Shown here in pieces: positions 23,567 through 32,594 of a stretch of DNA of 64,000 nucleotides (its first letter is position 1; each line of letters opens with the position of its first letter). The translations under genes and the position numbers were made by a program. This DNA is from Prosthecobacter debontii (lineage in GTDB: Bacteria > Verrucomicrobiota > Verrucomicrobiia > Verrucomicrobiales > Akkermansiaceae), in the NCBI GenBank assembly GCA_945870855.1, contig CAMBTP010000004.1:43986-107985 (forward strand), in the 5' to 3' direction. The notes under the pieces were generated by a model that was not told the DNA's origin, made no database searches, and saw only the letters and a program-made list of their open reading frames with translations.

Positions 23567-26500
23567 ATGATCCGCTGGTTCGCACGAAACGACATCGCCG
23601 CCAATATCCTGCTCTTCGGGATTTTGGCGTGGGGGCTCTGGTCGGCGGTGGAGAAGGTGCCGCTGGAAGTGCAGCCGGCCTTCGAAATGAAGCAGGTGCA
23701 TATCAATGTCATTTACCGAGGCGGCAGCCCGGCGGATGTGGAGAAGGCCGTGGTTCTTCCCATCGAGGCGGCTCTGGAGGGGCTTTCCGGGGTGGAGTCC
23801 GTGGTGTCCCGCGCGGATGACGGCCATGCAAGGGTGGTCGTCAATGCCATTTCTAAGCGGGGGCTAAAGGAGCTGGAAGAGGAGATCGAAACGCGGGTGA
23901 ACCGGATCAGTTCCTTCCCGGACGAGATCGAGCCGCCGGAGGTATCCATTCCGGACAGCGCCAAGTGGTTCGATGTGATCAAGCTGGCGATTTGCGGGGA
24001 GATGAGCGAGGTGGACTTGCTACGCGCGGCGCGGACGGTTCGCGACGATCTGATCGCGATGAACGGCATTTCCCAGGCGAACGTGCTGGGCAACTCGCCG
24101 CCGGAAATCTCCATCGAGGCGGATCCGCGCCGTCTGCGTGACTTCGGGCTGACCTTCGCGGATCTCAGCGAGGCGATTCGGCGTTCCTCCATGGATCTGC
24201 CCGCCGGTCGCATCCAGACGGACGAGGGTGCTTTGACGATCCGCTCGAAAGGACAGGCCTACGAGCGCGCGGATTTCGAGAAAATCGTGATCAGCAACCG
24301 CAACGGCTCCGAGGTGACATTGGGCAGCGTGGCGAAGGTTTCCGACGGCTTTGAGGAAAACCGCAAGATCCTGCACTTCAATGGCAAGCCCTGCCTGCTG
24401 GTTGAGGCGCTGAGGCTTGGTGATGAAAACGCACTGGAGATCGCGGCCAAGGTGAAGGGCTACGCGGCCACTGCGAGCGAGCGTTTCCCGGAGGGTGTCA
24501 CCGTGGAGGTGTGGGACGATTCCTCGGTGGAGCTGGAGGAGAGCCTTGGAAATCTGCTCAGCTCCATCCTGCAGGGCGGGCTGCTCGTCATCATAATCCT
24601 AGGGCTTTTCCTGCGCCCCAAGGTAGCATTCTGGGTGGTTCTCGGTATTCCGGTTTCCTTCGCGGGTGCTTACATCATCATGCCCTACCTCGATATCACA
24701 ACGAATGTGATGTCGATTTTCGCGTTCATCATCGTCCTCGGGATTGTGGTCGATGATGCCATCATCACCGCCGAAAATGTTTTCACTAAACTCAAGGAAG
24801 GCATGGATCCGCTGGACGCCGTCACGGCCGGAACTGCCGAGGTAGCCACGCCAGTTACTTTCGGAGCGCTGACCACCATGGTGGCCTTTCTGCCGATGCT
24901 GTTTTACGATGGCTTCTACGGCTCCATGATGAAACAGGTGCCTCCCATCGTGGCCGCCACGCTCCTTTTCTCGCTGCTGGAAACCAAGCTCTCCCTCCCT
25001 TGCCACCTCAAATACATCAAGGTGCACCGCACGAACCTGAACGCCTTCGAGCGTTTCCAGAAAAAGATCGCCGATAGCCTAGAGCTTTTCGTGGAGAGGT
25101 GTTACGAGCCGACGCTGCGCCTCGCCACGCGGCACCGCTATATCACGCTCTCGCTGTTTCTCGCCGCAGGGTTCGCTTCGGTCGGCTATTTCATGTCGGG
25201 AAGAATGGGCTTCGTGAACATGCCGTCCATCGACCGCAACCGCATCTTCGCGGTGATCCAGATGCCGCGCGACAGCAAGACCGGGGATACGGCGGTGAGA
25301 ACGGATTACGTCGCCTCGTTCCTAACTCAGATGAAAAAGGAGTTCACCGATCCCAAGACCGGCCAGTCGCTGATTACCAATGTCCTCACTTGTGCCGGTG
25401 GCTTTCCTCACCACAACGGCGTCGATGCCCGTACCGGTTTCGTGATAATCGGTATCCTGGATCCGAAGTACCGCTCCGAGCCGGGGGCAAGGAACTCGGA
25501 GATCGCCGCACGGTGGACGAAGCTCGTTGGCGAGATGCCGGATGTGCAGAATTTTTTCATCTCCGGAGATAGAGGAAACCGCTTCGGCTCCGACAATGCG
25601 GAAGAATCCCTCAGCGTTGAGCTCCGGGGAAAGGATGGGGAGACGAAGGATGAGGTGGTTCGCGAGGTGGAGGGGCTGCTGGAGTCCTACGAAGGGATCG
25701 CGAGCACGATGAGCAATTCCGGCTCCACGGCGGATGAGCTACTCATCACGATCCGCCCAGAGGGAGAGGCGCTCGGCCTCACGCAACTTGAGCTTTCCCG
25801 GCAGGTGCGCGGAGCGTTTTTCGGGGAGCAGGCGCAGCGCGTCCAGCGGGACAGAGACGATATCCGCGTAATGATCCGCATGCCGCTCGCGGAGCGCGAA
25901 TCGCTCGCCACTCTGGATCAGTTACGCATCCGTACGCCCTCCGGTGGCGAGGCGCCTTTCCCCACTGTCGCGAATGCAAATTTCGTAAAAGGCCGCTCCA
26001 GTATCGACCGCATCGACGGCGCGCAGGTCACCACCGTCACTGCGACGCCGGTGGATGAGAAAGTAGATGTCGTCGCCATCTCGCACGCCCTCACGCCGGA
26101 GCTTGATAAGTTATTGAACACCCATCAGGAGCTTTCTTGGCGCTATGCGGGATATGTCTCAGATCATGAGGAAACGAAAAAACGCTCGATCTACGGCGGC
26201 ATCGCGCTATTTCTCGCGCTTTACGCGTTGCTCGCCATCCCGTTCCGCTCACTTTACCAGCCTTTTTTCGTGATGCTCGCCGTGCCCTTCGGCGTGATCG
26301 GTGCCCTCTTCGGCCACATCATCCTAGACATCACGCCCTCGTATCTCTCCATCTTCGGCATCCTCTCGCTGGCGGGCGTGGCGGTGAACGACTCCCTCGT
26401 GATCGTGGATTTCATCAACCAGAAAGTCCGCTCCGGAGTGGGGGTGCGGGAAGCCGTTATCCAAGCTGGCGTGCGGCGTTTTCGCCCGATTTTCCTCACC

Positions 26501-26725
26501 TCCACCACCACGGTTGTCGGGTTGTTGCCACTGATTTTTGATCGCTCCTTACAATCCCAGTTTCTAATCCCCATGGCCGTTTCGATCGCTTTCGGTATCC
26601 TTTTCGCAACTGTCATCACACTTTTCCTGATCCCTTGCGCCTACCTCGCCACCGAGGAAATCCGCGGGCACCTCGACAAGGCATGGACGTGGTGGCGCCA
26701 TCCCTCAGGGAAACCCGCTGCCTAA
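23567..26725 (+). CDS. RND family efflux transporter permease (AcrB/MdtB-like)
   Basis: At 1052 residues it has the standard length for resistance-nodulation-division pumps. An N-terminal transmembrane helix precedes two large periplasmic loops and two bundles of membrane segments. A GIVVDDAII segment in the fourth helix contains the paired aspartates of the proton relay. PFGVIGALFGHIIL and VAVNDSLVIVDFINQ in the second bundle are also typical. Pumps of this family export drugs, dyes or metals using the proton gradient, with a membrane-fusion adaptor and an outer-membrane channel. Neither partner is adjacent here, so it works with components encoded elsewhere. The substrate is unknown. Confidence 0.88.
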   Translation: MIRWFARNDIAANILLFGILAWGLWSAVEKVPLEVQPAFEMKQVHINVIYRGGSPADVEKAVVLPIEAALEGLSGVESVVSRADDGHARVVVNAISKRGLKELEEEIETRVNRISSFPDEIEPPEVSIPDSAKWFDVIKLAICGEMSEVDLLRAARTVRDDLIAMNGISQANVLGNSPPEISIEADPRRLRDFGLTFADLSEAIRRSSMDLPAGRIQTDEGALTIRSKGQAYERADFEKIVISNRNGSEVTLGSVAKVSDGFEENRKILHFNGKPCLLVEALRLGDENALEIAAKVKGYAATASERFPEGVTVEVWDDSSVELEESLGNLLSSILQGGLLVIIILGLFLRPKVAFWVVLGIPVSFAGAYIIMPYLDITTNVMSIFAFIIVLGIVVDDAIITAENVFTKLKEGMDPLDAVTAGTAEVATPVTFGALTTMVAFLPMLFYDGFYGSMMKQVPPIVAATLLFSLLETKLSLPCHLKYIKVHRTNLNAFERFQKKIADSLELFVERCYEPTLRLATRHRYITLSLFLAAGFASVGYFMSGRMGFVNMPSIDRNRIFAVIQMPRDSKTGDTAVRTDYVASFLTQMKKEFTDPKTGQSLITNVLTCAGGFPHHNGVDARTGFVIIGILDPKYRSEPGARNSEIAARWTKLVGEMPDVQNFFISGDRGNRFGSDNAEESLSVELRGKDGETKDEVVREVEGLLESYEGIASTMSNSGSTADELLITIRPEGEALGLTQLELSRQVRGAFFGEQAQRVQRDRDDIRVMIRMPLAERESLATLDQLRIRTPSGGEAPFPTVANANFVKGRSSIDRIDGAQVTTVTATPVDEKVDVVAISHALTPELDKLLNTHQELSWRYAGYVSDHEETKKRSIYGGIALFLALYALLAIPFRSLYQPFFVMLAVPFGVIGALFGHIILDITPSYLSIFGILSLAGVAVNDSLVIVDFINQKVRSGVGVREAVIQAGVRRFRPIFLTSTTTVVGLLPLIFDRSLQSQFLIPMAVSIAFGILFATVITLFLIPCAYLATEEIRGHLDKAWTWWRHPSGKPAA

Positions 26726-26754
26726 AACGGAGACAGCAGCGTAATTTAACACTT

Positions 26755-27237
26755 TCACCCCTCCTCCAGCTCTCCTCCGATTTCTAGTTGAGCCACCGTT
26801 AAAAGATCCTTCGGCCTTCCCATCGCCTTTTTCGCCGCGATCAGCGCCTCCCTCGTCAAGACACGGATTGTGAAATCACCGAGATCCACTTCTAGGCTCC
26901 TGGCATCACACTCCGCAAAATCGCCAAGACCCTTAATATCGCCAAGGCAATCGAGTATTCCCGCATTCGTATCAAGATGGATATTTTTCCAGCCACTTCT
27001 CATGGCCATATTCTCGTCAAAATTCTGAGGTGACTTTTTGTCCCTGAAAATGGGTGAATATACTAACAAAGCCTGCGCCAATTTTAGGAGATTTTTAGAA
27101 TCAAGCGACACGACAATGTCACAATCCATGGTCGTGATGGTACTGCCATGAATGTTGGCGGCCATTCCTCCAACAAGGATGTATCTAACGCCGAATTCAT
27201 TGAGGCGTTTCAAGATATCTGGGTACCTATTTTTCAT
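26755..27237 (-). CDS. nucleotidyltransferase-fold protein (second small-partner pair)
   Basis: Residues 20-28 (ILVGGMAAN) form the GG helix cap and T36-M-D38-C-D40 supplies the D-x-D pair of the pol-beta nucleotidyltransferase fold. A later segment (VLTREALIAAKKAMGRPKDL) is a common C-terminal element of small antitoxin-type nucleotidyltransferases. The 160-residue protein overlaps the downstream end of its small partner gene by 11 bases. A toxin-antitoxin or regulatory pair is inferred. The pair is flanked by core genes. Confidence 0.65.
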   Translation of the reverse strand: MKNRYPDILKRLNEFGVRYILVGGMAANIHGSTITTMDCDIVVSLDSKNLLKLAQALLVYSPIFRDKKSPQNFDENMAMRSGWKNIHLDTNAGILDCLGDIKGLGDFAECDARSLEVDLGDFTIRVLTREALIAAKKAMGRPKDLLTVAQLEIGGELEEG

Positions 27238-27433
27238 TTCTTATGCGCTTTCCTGCCTCTCGTAACATACCAACAAAATCCGATGCCTCTTGGCTCTGCT
27301 CTATCCTTTCCCGCGGACTTAATCCCAACTGTCTCTTAATTAATCCCACATCAATCCCCTCACGCTCCGCCAACTCCGCCGCGTATCGACTGAGTTGAAA
27401 ACCTTGGTATTCGATTTTTTCCACGCCCGTCAT
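27227..27433 (-). CDS. small partner of nucleotidyltransferase (68 aa)
   Basis: This short protein begins MTGVEKIEYQGFQLSRYAAELAE and is helical and charged, with a central RQLGLSPRERIEQSQEASDF. It overlaps the nucleotidyltransferase gene by 11 bases, with the small gene first, as in antitoxin-toxin operons. The ATG at 27433 was preferred over an upstream TTG at 27445. No named family is recognised. Confidence 0.55.
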   Translation of the reverse strand: MTGVEKIEYQGFQLSRYAAELAEREGIDVGLIKRQLGLSPRERIEQSQEASDFVGMLREAGKRIRNEK

Positions 27434-27576
27434 CGTAATGATCAATCCAAAATTTTCCAGCTTTTACGCCTCCCTAGTCGTTTTCCCCTTCCATTCCTGC
27501 CCGTTCCCATCCATCCGCGTGCGGCAAGCCCCGCTTTCCTTGAGGTTTTTAAGTTTAAAATTCAAAGTTTCCCACC

Positions 27577-29460
27577 GTGTCCACCCTCCTCTCAGCCAAC
27601 GAGATCCGCCTCGCCTACTCCTATCAGAACCTGCTCGACGGCGTCACCCTTGCCGTCGCCTCCGGTGAAAAAGTCGGCCTCGTCGGTCGTAACGGCTGCG
27701 GCAAAACCTCATTGCTAAAAATTCTCACCGGCGAATCCCAAGCGGACTCTGGGGAAATCTCCCTCCGCCGCGGAATCCGCACCGGATACCTCCCACAGGA
27801 ATTCGAGCTCGATCCCGAACTCTCCGTCCACGAAAACATCTCCGCCGGAGCTGCTGATATCGTCGAGGCGATCCGCCGCTACGAGAACGGCGACGGCTCT
27901 GAGACCGAACTCCAAGGCTTCCTCGAACTCCTCGACCACGCCGATGGCTGGAACCTCGACTCACGCATCCTTTCCCTTTCCAACGCGCTCGGCACCCCGC
28001 CACTCGAATCACCCACCGGCCCACTTTCCGGAGGGGAAAAACGCCGCGTCGCCCTCTGCCGTGCGCTCGCCTGCCAGCCGGATCTACTTCTGTTAGATGA
28101 GCCGACAAACCACCTCGACGCCGAGTCGATCCGCTGGCTCGAAGACGTGCTGAAAAACTTCGCGGGTGCGGTAATTTTCGTCACTCACGACCGCTACTTC
28201 CTAGATGTCATCGCCACCCGCATCATCGAGATCGATGGCGGCCGCGCCTTTTCCCATCCCGGCAACTACACCGCCTATCTGGAAAGCAAAGCGATCCGCC
28301 AACAGATCGCCGAGCAATCCGAGCACAAGCGCCAAAGATTCCTGAAATCGGAACTCGAATGGGTGCGCTCCGGAGTCAAGGCACGCGGCACGAAACAACG
28401 TTCCCGCCTCGATGCCTTCTACGATATCGAAGGCCAAGAAGGCCCGCCCGAAGAGCGCGAGATGGATCTCCTCCTGCCGCCCGCCAGCGATCTAGGTAAC
28501 GTCGTCATCGAGCTGGAAAATGCGGGTGTCAACGTCGGCACCGAGAAGCTCCCTCGCTGGCTTTTCCGCCACCTAAATCTCTCCATCCGCCCCGGAACCT
28601 GCACCGGCATCGTCGGCAAAAACGGCGTCGGCAAAACCACCCTGCTCAAGCTCTGCCTCGATCAACTCCAGCCCACCGAAGGCACCGCCGTCCTTGGAAA
28701 ACGAGTGAAGATCAATTACATTGATCAGACCCGCATGCAACTCGACGGCACCGGCTCGTTGTTGGATGAAATTTCCGACGGCAACGAGAAAGTCCAGTTC
28801 GGCAACGAAACCCTCGGCGCGCGCGCATACCTCCGCCGTTTCCTTTTTAATAACGAGCGCATCAACGAACGCGTCGATCTCCTCTCCGGCGGCGAACGCG
28901 CCCGCCTCATGCTCGCCAAAGTCCTGAAAACTGGCGGCAACCTCATCGTCCTCGACGAGCCAACCAACGACCTCGACCTGCCCTCGCTGCGCATGCTTGA
29001 GGAAGCACTCTCCGCCTTCGGTGGCAGCATTCTCGTCGTCTCCCACGATCGCTATTTCCTCGACCGCATCTGCGACCAGATCATCGCCTTCGAAGACGGC
29101 GGACTCCATGTGACTCCCGGAAATTATTCCTATTATCTAGAAAAACGCCAGCAACGCGAAGCCGCCCAGAAAGCCCAAGCCCAGGCATTCAAAACCCTGA
29201 AAACCCAAGCGAAACCCGCGGAAAAACCCCGCAAAATTTCCCAAAAAGAACGTGCCGAACTCGACACCATCGAAGACCGCATCTTCGCCGCCGAAGACGA
29301 GGTCGCCACCATCGAGAACCGCATGAACGATCCCGATTTCCAGATCAGCAACTACGAACAAATCCCCGCCGAGCTGGAAAAACTCAACGCCGCGCGCACC
29401 GCCACCGCCGCCCTCTACACTCGCTGGGAAGAGCTCCAGGCCATCGCGGATGCTGAGTAG
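27577..29460 (+). CDS. uup: ABC-F family ATPase (Uup-like)
   Basis: The 627-residue protein has two ABC ATPase domains without membrane segments. The first Walker A is GRNGCGKTSLL near residue 37 with signature LSGGEKRRVALCRAL; the second is GKNGVGKTTLLKL near residue 347 with signature LSGGERARLMLAKVL. Each has a Walker B (LLLDEPTNHLD, LIVLDEPTNDLD). The C-terminal 90 residues form a coiled coil (ISQKERAELDTIEDRI), the feature of Uup. ABC-F proteins act on the ribosome or, for Uup, on DNA/ribosome fidelity. It starts with GTG at 27577. No operon partner is seen. Confidence 0.85.
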   Translation: MSTLLSANEIRLAYSYQNLLDGVTLAVASGEKVGLVGRNGCGKTSLLKILTGESQADSGEISLRRGIRTGYLPQEFELDPELSVHENISAGAADIVEAIRRYENGDGSETELQGFLELLDHADGWNLDSRILSLSNALGTPPLESPTGPLSGGEKRRVALCRALACQPDLLLLDEPTNHLDAESIRWLEDVLKNFAGAVIFVTHDRYFLDVIATRIIEIDGGRAFSHPGNYTAYLESKAIRQQIAEQSEHKRQRFLKSELEWVRSGVKARGTKQRSRLDAFYDIEGQEGPPEEREMDLLLPPASDLGNVVIELENAGVNVGTEKLPRWLFRHLNLSIRPGTCTGIVGKNGVGKTTLLKLCLDQLQPTEGTAVLGKRVKINYIDQTRMQLDGTGSLLDEISDGNEKVQFGNETLGARAYLRRFLFNNERINERVDLLSGGERARLMLAKVLKTGGNLIVLDEPTNDLDLPSLRMLEEALSAFGGSILVVSHDRYFLDRICDQIIAFEDGGLHVTPGNYSYYLEKRQQREAAQKAQAQAFKTLKTQAKPAEKPRKISQKERAELDTIEDRIFAAEDEVATIENRMNDPDFQISNYEQIPAELEKLNAARTATAALYTRWEELQAIADAE

Positions 29461-29542
29461 CGGCAATCTACGGTCGCCGTGATGCCTGTCGCCATAATGG
29501 GGACTTTTCAAAAGCACAAGATGCATTAGATTTCAGGAAAAT

Positions 29543-31327
29543 ATGGCCATCCTCACCGACCGAAAGACCCTCCCTGAATATGACGCAATCATCGTTGGCT
29601 CCGGCGCGGGCGGTGGGATGATGGCAATGCAACTCGCTCTCGGCGGAATGAAAGTGCTGATGATCGAGGCGGGGCGGAACTACGAACCAACCACCGAGAC
29701 CCCGATGTTCAATACCCCGGAGCAGGCTCCCCTGCGCGGACAAAGTACCCCGGAAAAACCCTTCGGCTACTACGACGCGACGGTGGACGGCGGCTGGCAG
29801 GTGCCGGGCGAACCATACTCCGACAAGGCGGGCACCCAGCACCCCTTCAAGTGGTGGCGCTCCCGAATGCTCGGCGGCCGCACCAACCACTGGGGACGCA
29901 TCTCGCTACGCTTCGGCCCCCACGATTTCAAGCCGAAGACCCGCGACGGCCTCGGCTATGATTGGCCGATTTCCTACGAGGATCTCGCACCGTATTACGA
30001 TAAGACCCAGCTCATCACCGGGATCTTCGGCACCAACGTCGGCATGGAGAATATCCCGGATACTCCGGCCGGAATTTTACTGCCACCGCCGAAACCACGT
30101 GTCGGCGAAATGCTCGCAAAAAAACACGCGGCGAAGCTCGGCGTGCCCATCCACCCCATCCACCGCGCCGTCCTCACCGAACGGCTCGACGGCCCCGCCC
30201 GCGCCGCGCGCTTGTTTCCCAACAACGCCCTCGCCCAGAAAATCCTCGCGAAAGACATGTCGAGCCGCGCCGCCTGCTTCTGGGCCACGGAATGCGGGCG
30301 CGGCTGCTCGATCCGCGCGAATTTCCAATCCACTACGGTCCTCATCCCGCCCGCACTGGCATCCGGAAACCTCCACATCATCACCGACGCAATGGTGCGT
30401 GAGGTAATGCTCGACGCCTCCGGCAAGGCCACCGGCATCCGCTACATCGACAAACCAACCCGCAGCGACGCCGAGGTCAAAGCCAAGGTCATCGTGCTCT
30501 CCGCCTCCACCTGCGAGACCGCCCGCATCCTGCTCAATTCCAAATCTACCCTTTTCCCAAACGGCCTCGCCAACTCCTCGGGACAGGTCGGCAAAAACCT
30601 TATGGACTCGCTGGGCAGCGACCTCGGCGCACACATCCCCGCGCTGGAAAGCATGCCGCCCTACAACGAGGATGGCTCAGGCGGCTCGCACGTTTACGCC
30701 CCTTGGTGGAATCACGGGAAACACGATAAGCTAAACTTCCCACGCGGCTACCACATCGAGCTCGGAGCCACCCGGAACATGCCGGTCATGCACAGCCTGA
30801 ACATCCTAGACTCAAAATCCCCCTCCACCTACGGGAAAAAGCTCATGGATGAAGCCCGCCGCTACTATGGCGCGAGCATCAGCTTCGCGGGACGCGGCGA
30901 GATGATTCCCAACGAACATTGCTACACCGAGCTTGATCCCAACCGCTTGGATCAGTGGGGCATCCCAGTTCTACGCTTCCACTGGAAGTGGTCGGATCAT
31001 GAGCTGAATCAGGTGAAACACATGCAGGAAACCTTCGCCGGAATCATCAACGAAATGGGCGGTAGCGCCACCCCGCGCCCCGCCGCAGAGGCTATCAACA
31101 AACCCGGCGAAATCATCCACGAAGCCGGCGCAGCCCGCATGGGCGCCAGCACCAAGGACTCCGTAACCAACTCCTTCGGCCAGACATGGGACGTGAAAAA
31201 CCTATTCTTGATGGACGGCTCGATTCTACCTTCCAACCCCAACAAGAACCTCACCATCACCATCATGGCGCTCGCATGGCGCTCCTCGGAGTATCTCATG
31301 CAGGAAATGAAATCCGGCAACATCTGA
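29543..31327 (+). CDS. GMC family oxidoreductase (FAD-dependent dehydrogenase)
   Basis: The N-terminus contains the FAD dinucleotide-binding motif IIVGSGAGGG and a following MIEAGR. The C-terminal domain carries HEAGAARMG (with the active-site His region) and DGSILPSNPNKNLTITIMALAWR, the usual GMC_oxred_C ending. Length is 594 residues. No signal peptide is evident. The gene is followed 24 bases later by a Tat-targeted gluconate-2-dehydrogenase subunit 3-like protein, and the pair probably forms a membrane or periplasmic sugar or alcohol dehydrogenase. The substrate cannot be read from sequence. Confidence 0.88.
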   Translation: MAILTDRKTLPEYDAIIVGSGAGGGMMAMQLALGGMKVLMIEAGRNYEPTTETPMFNTPEQAPLRGQSTPEKPFGYYDATVDGGWQVPGEPYSDKAGTQHPFKWWRSRMLGGRTNHWGRISLRFGPHDFKPKTRDGLGYDWPISYEDLAPYYDKTQLITGIFGTNVGMENIPDTPAGILLPPPKPRVGEMLAKKHAAKLGVPIHPIHRAVLTERLDGPARAARLFPNNALAQKILAKDMSSRAACFWATECGRGCSIRANFQSTTVLIPPALASGNLHIITDAMVREVMLDASGKATGIRYIDKPTRSDAEVKAKVIVLSASTCETARILLNSKSTLFPNGLANSSGQVGKNLMDSLGSDLGAHIPALESMPPYNEDGSGGSHVYAPWWNHGKHDKLNFPRGYHIELGATRNMPVMHSLNILDSKSPSTYGKKLMDEARRYYGASISFAGRGEMIPNEHCYTELDPNRLDQWGIPVLRFHWKWSDHELNQVKHMQETFAGIINEMGGSATPRPAAEAINKPGEIIHEAGAARMGASTKDSVTNSFGQTWDVKNLFLMDGSILPSNPNKNLTITIMALAWRSSEYLMQEMKSGNI

Positions 31328-31351
31328 CCCCTGACCCCCAGACTTCTTAAC

Positions 31352-31981
31352 ATGCAACCCACCCTAGTTTCCCGCCGCGATATCTTTAAGCTCCTCGCCG
31401 CCGCCAGCGCCGCCGGCGCGATGCTACCTCCCGACCTCGCCGCCCAACAAAAAGTCCTCGCACGCGGCGATGTCTGGGATCCCGATTTCCTGAAAAAAAA
31501 CATCCCCTGGGAAAAGCCCTTGGTGGATGCGGAACTCGCAACCCTCACCGTCCTCTGCGACCTCATCATCCCCGGCGATGCGGACGCGCCTGCTCCATCC
31601 AAGATCGGCGTCGCGGATTTTCTCAACGAATGGATCGGTGCGCCATATCCAGATAACCTCGCCGATCGCGAAATCATCCGCGGCGGCCTCGGCTGGCTGG
31701 ACACGCATACCGGAAGCCTCCACGGCAAGTCCTTCCGCGAGCTGGAACCAACACAACAAACCGCCATTCTCGACAGTATCTGCGGAGCTACGGAAATCCC
31801 ACCCGCTCTCGCCTACGGCCACGTCTTTTTCCGCAAACTCCGCTCGCTCACCCTCGGCGGCTACTACACCCATAGTTCCACCTGGAAATCCCTCGGTTAC
31901 GTCGGCAACCTTCCCACGGGCGGCCCTTACCCCGGCGTACCGGAAGAGATCATCAAACGTCTCGGGCTCGAGGAATCTTGA
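31352..31981 (+). CDS. gluconate 2-dehydrogenase subunit 3 family protein (Tat signal)
   Basis: A twin-arginine signal (SRRDIFKLLAAASAAGAM) opens the 209-residue product. The remainder matches gluconate 2-dehydrogenase subunit 3: LATLTVLCDLIIPGDADAPAPSKIGV, DFLNEWIG and a closing GYYTHSSTWKSLGYVG. The preceding GMC gene has no signal of its own, so it may be exported as a folded hitchhiker on this subunit, as in related complexes. Both are probably periplasmic. The usual cytochrome subunit is not adjacent. Confidence 0.85.
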   Translation: MQPTLVSRRDIFKLLAAASAAGAMLPPDLAAQQKVLARGDVWDPDFLKKNIPWEKPLVDAELATLTVLCDLIIPGDADAPAPSKIGVADFLNEWIGAPYPDNLADREIIRGGLGWLDTHTGSLHGKSFRELEPTQQTAILDSICGATEIPPALAYGHVFFRKLRSLTLGGYYTHSSTWKSLGYVGNLPTGGPYPGVPEEIIKRLGLEES

Positions 31982-32008
31982 AACCGCGCATACTGAGAAA
32001 ATTTCCCT

Positions 32009-32036
32009 TTGAATAAAATCACCCGCGCGCTACTCT
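32009..32036 (+). promoter_or_regulatory. possible ssrA promoter
   Basis: TTGAAT (32009-32014) and TACTCT (32031-32036) are separated by 16 bases and lie 19 bases before the mature 5' end of tmRNA. The fit to a sigma-70 promoter is moderate. Confidence 0.4.
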
Positions 32037-32054
32037 ACCAATCGCTTAGCGAAT

Positions 32055-32411
32055 GGGGGCGTTCTGGTTTCGACGGAATGTCTGAAGCGCTGGCTGCACG
32101 TGGAGGTTGATCGGCTGGCCTCCTTAAAAGCCGTTCAAAACAAATAAATGCAGACTCCAACGAGCTCGCATTGGCCGCTTAATTGACGACCACGTCAAAT
32201 CCCTAATGTCTGTTAGGGGAGGAGGCGAAACTTAGCAGACTGGATCGGGAGCCGGGGAAACGGGCATCCGGTCGAGACCAAACAGGATCCTAGGAAACGC
32301 AACGCGGCGGGTCGGCCCAGCATTTCCGAAATACTAGATGATCCGCTAAACGTGTAGAAGCCTGCGTAGATGGCGTTCCGGACAGGGGTTCGACTCCCCT
32401 CGCCTCCACCA
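32055..32411 (+). ncRNA. ssrA: tmRNA (ssrA)
   Basis: The 5' end (GGGGGCGTTCTGGTTTCGACGG) and 3' end (GGTTCGACTCCCCTCGCCTCCACCA) form the tRNA-like domain, with acceptor pairing GGGGGCG against CGCCTCC and an encoded CCA. The reading frame starting GCA at 32150 encodes the tag ADSNELALAA and ends TAA at 32180-32182. The tag's LALAA end fits proteolysis signals. tmRNA rescues stalled ribosomes with SmpB. The 3' end borders the restriction-modification island. Confidence 0.95.
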
Positions 32412-32594
32412 TTTATTTTCAACGAGTTACGAATCCGGAATCTCAGATTTATACCCCTGCTTATACCAAGCCCGAACTTGGTTCATGTTGCTGTGGCTGA
32501 TGCCAGAGTATTCCCGCCACTTTGTATTCCATCGCTTGTGGCGAAGGGTTATGGCGAGCACTTGCGCCCGGGCGAAACAGGCTTAGCCGCATCG
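32412..32594. other. gap after tmRNA with possible gene remnant
   Basis: On the minus strand a 52-codon frame without a usable start ends at 32427. It reads as protein-like sequence (ITLRHKRWNTKWREYSGI, NQVRAWYKQGYKSEI). It is probably the tail of a decayed gene at the island edge. No direct repeat of the tmRNA 3' end was recognised here. Confidence 0.3.
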
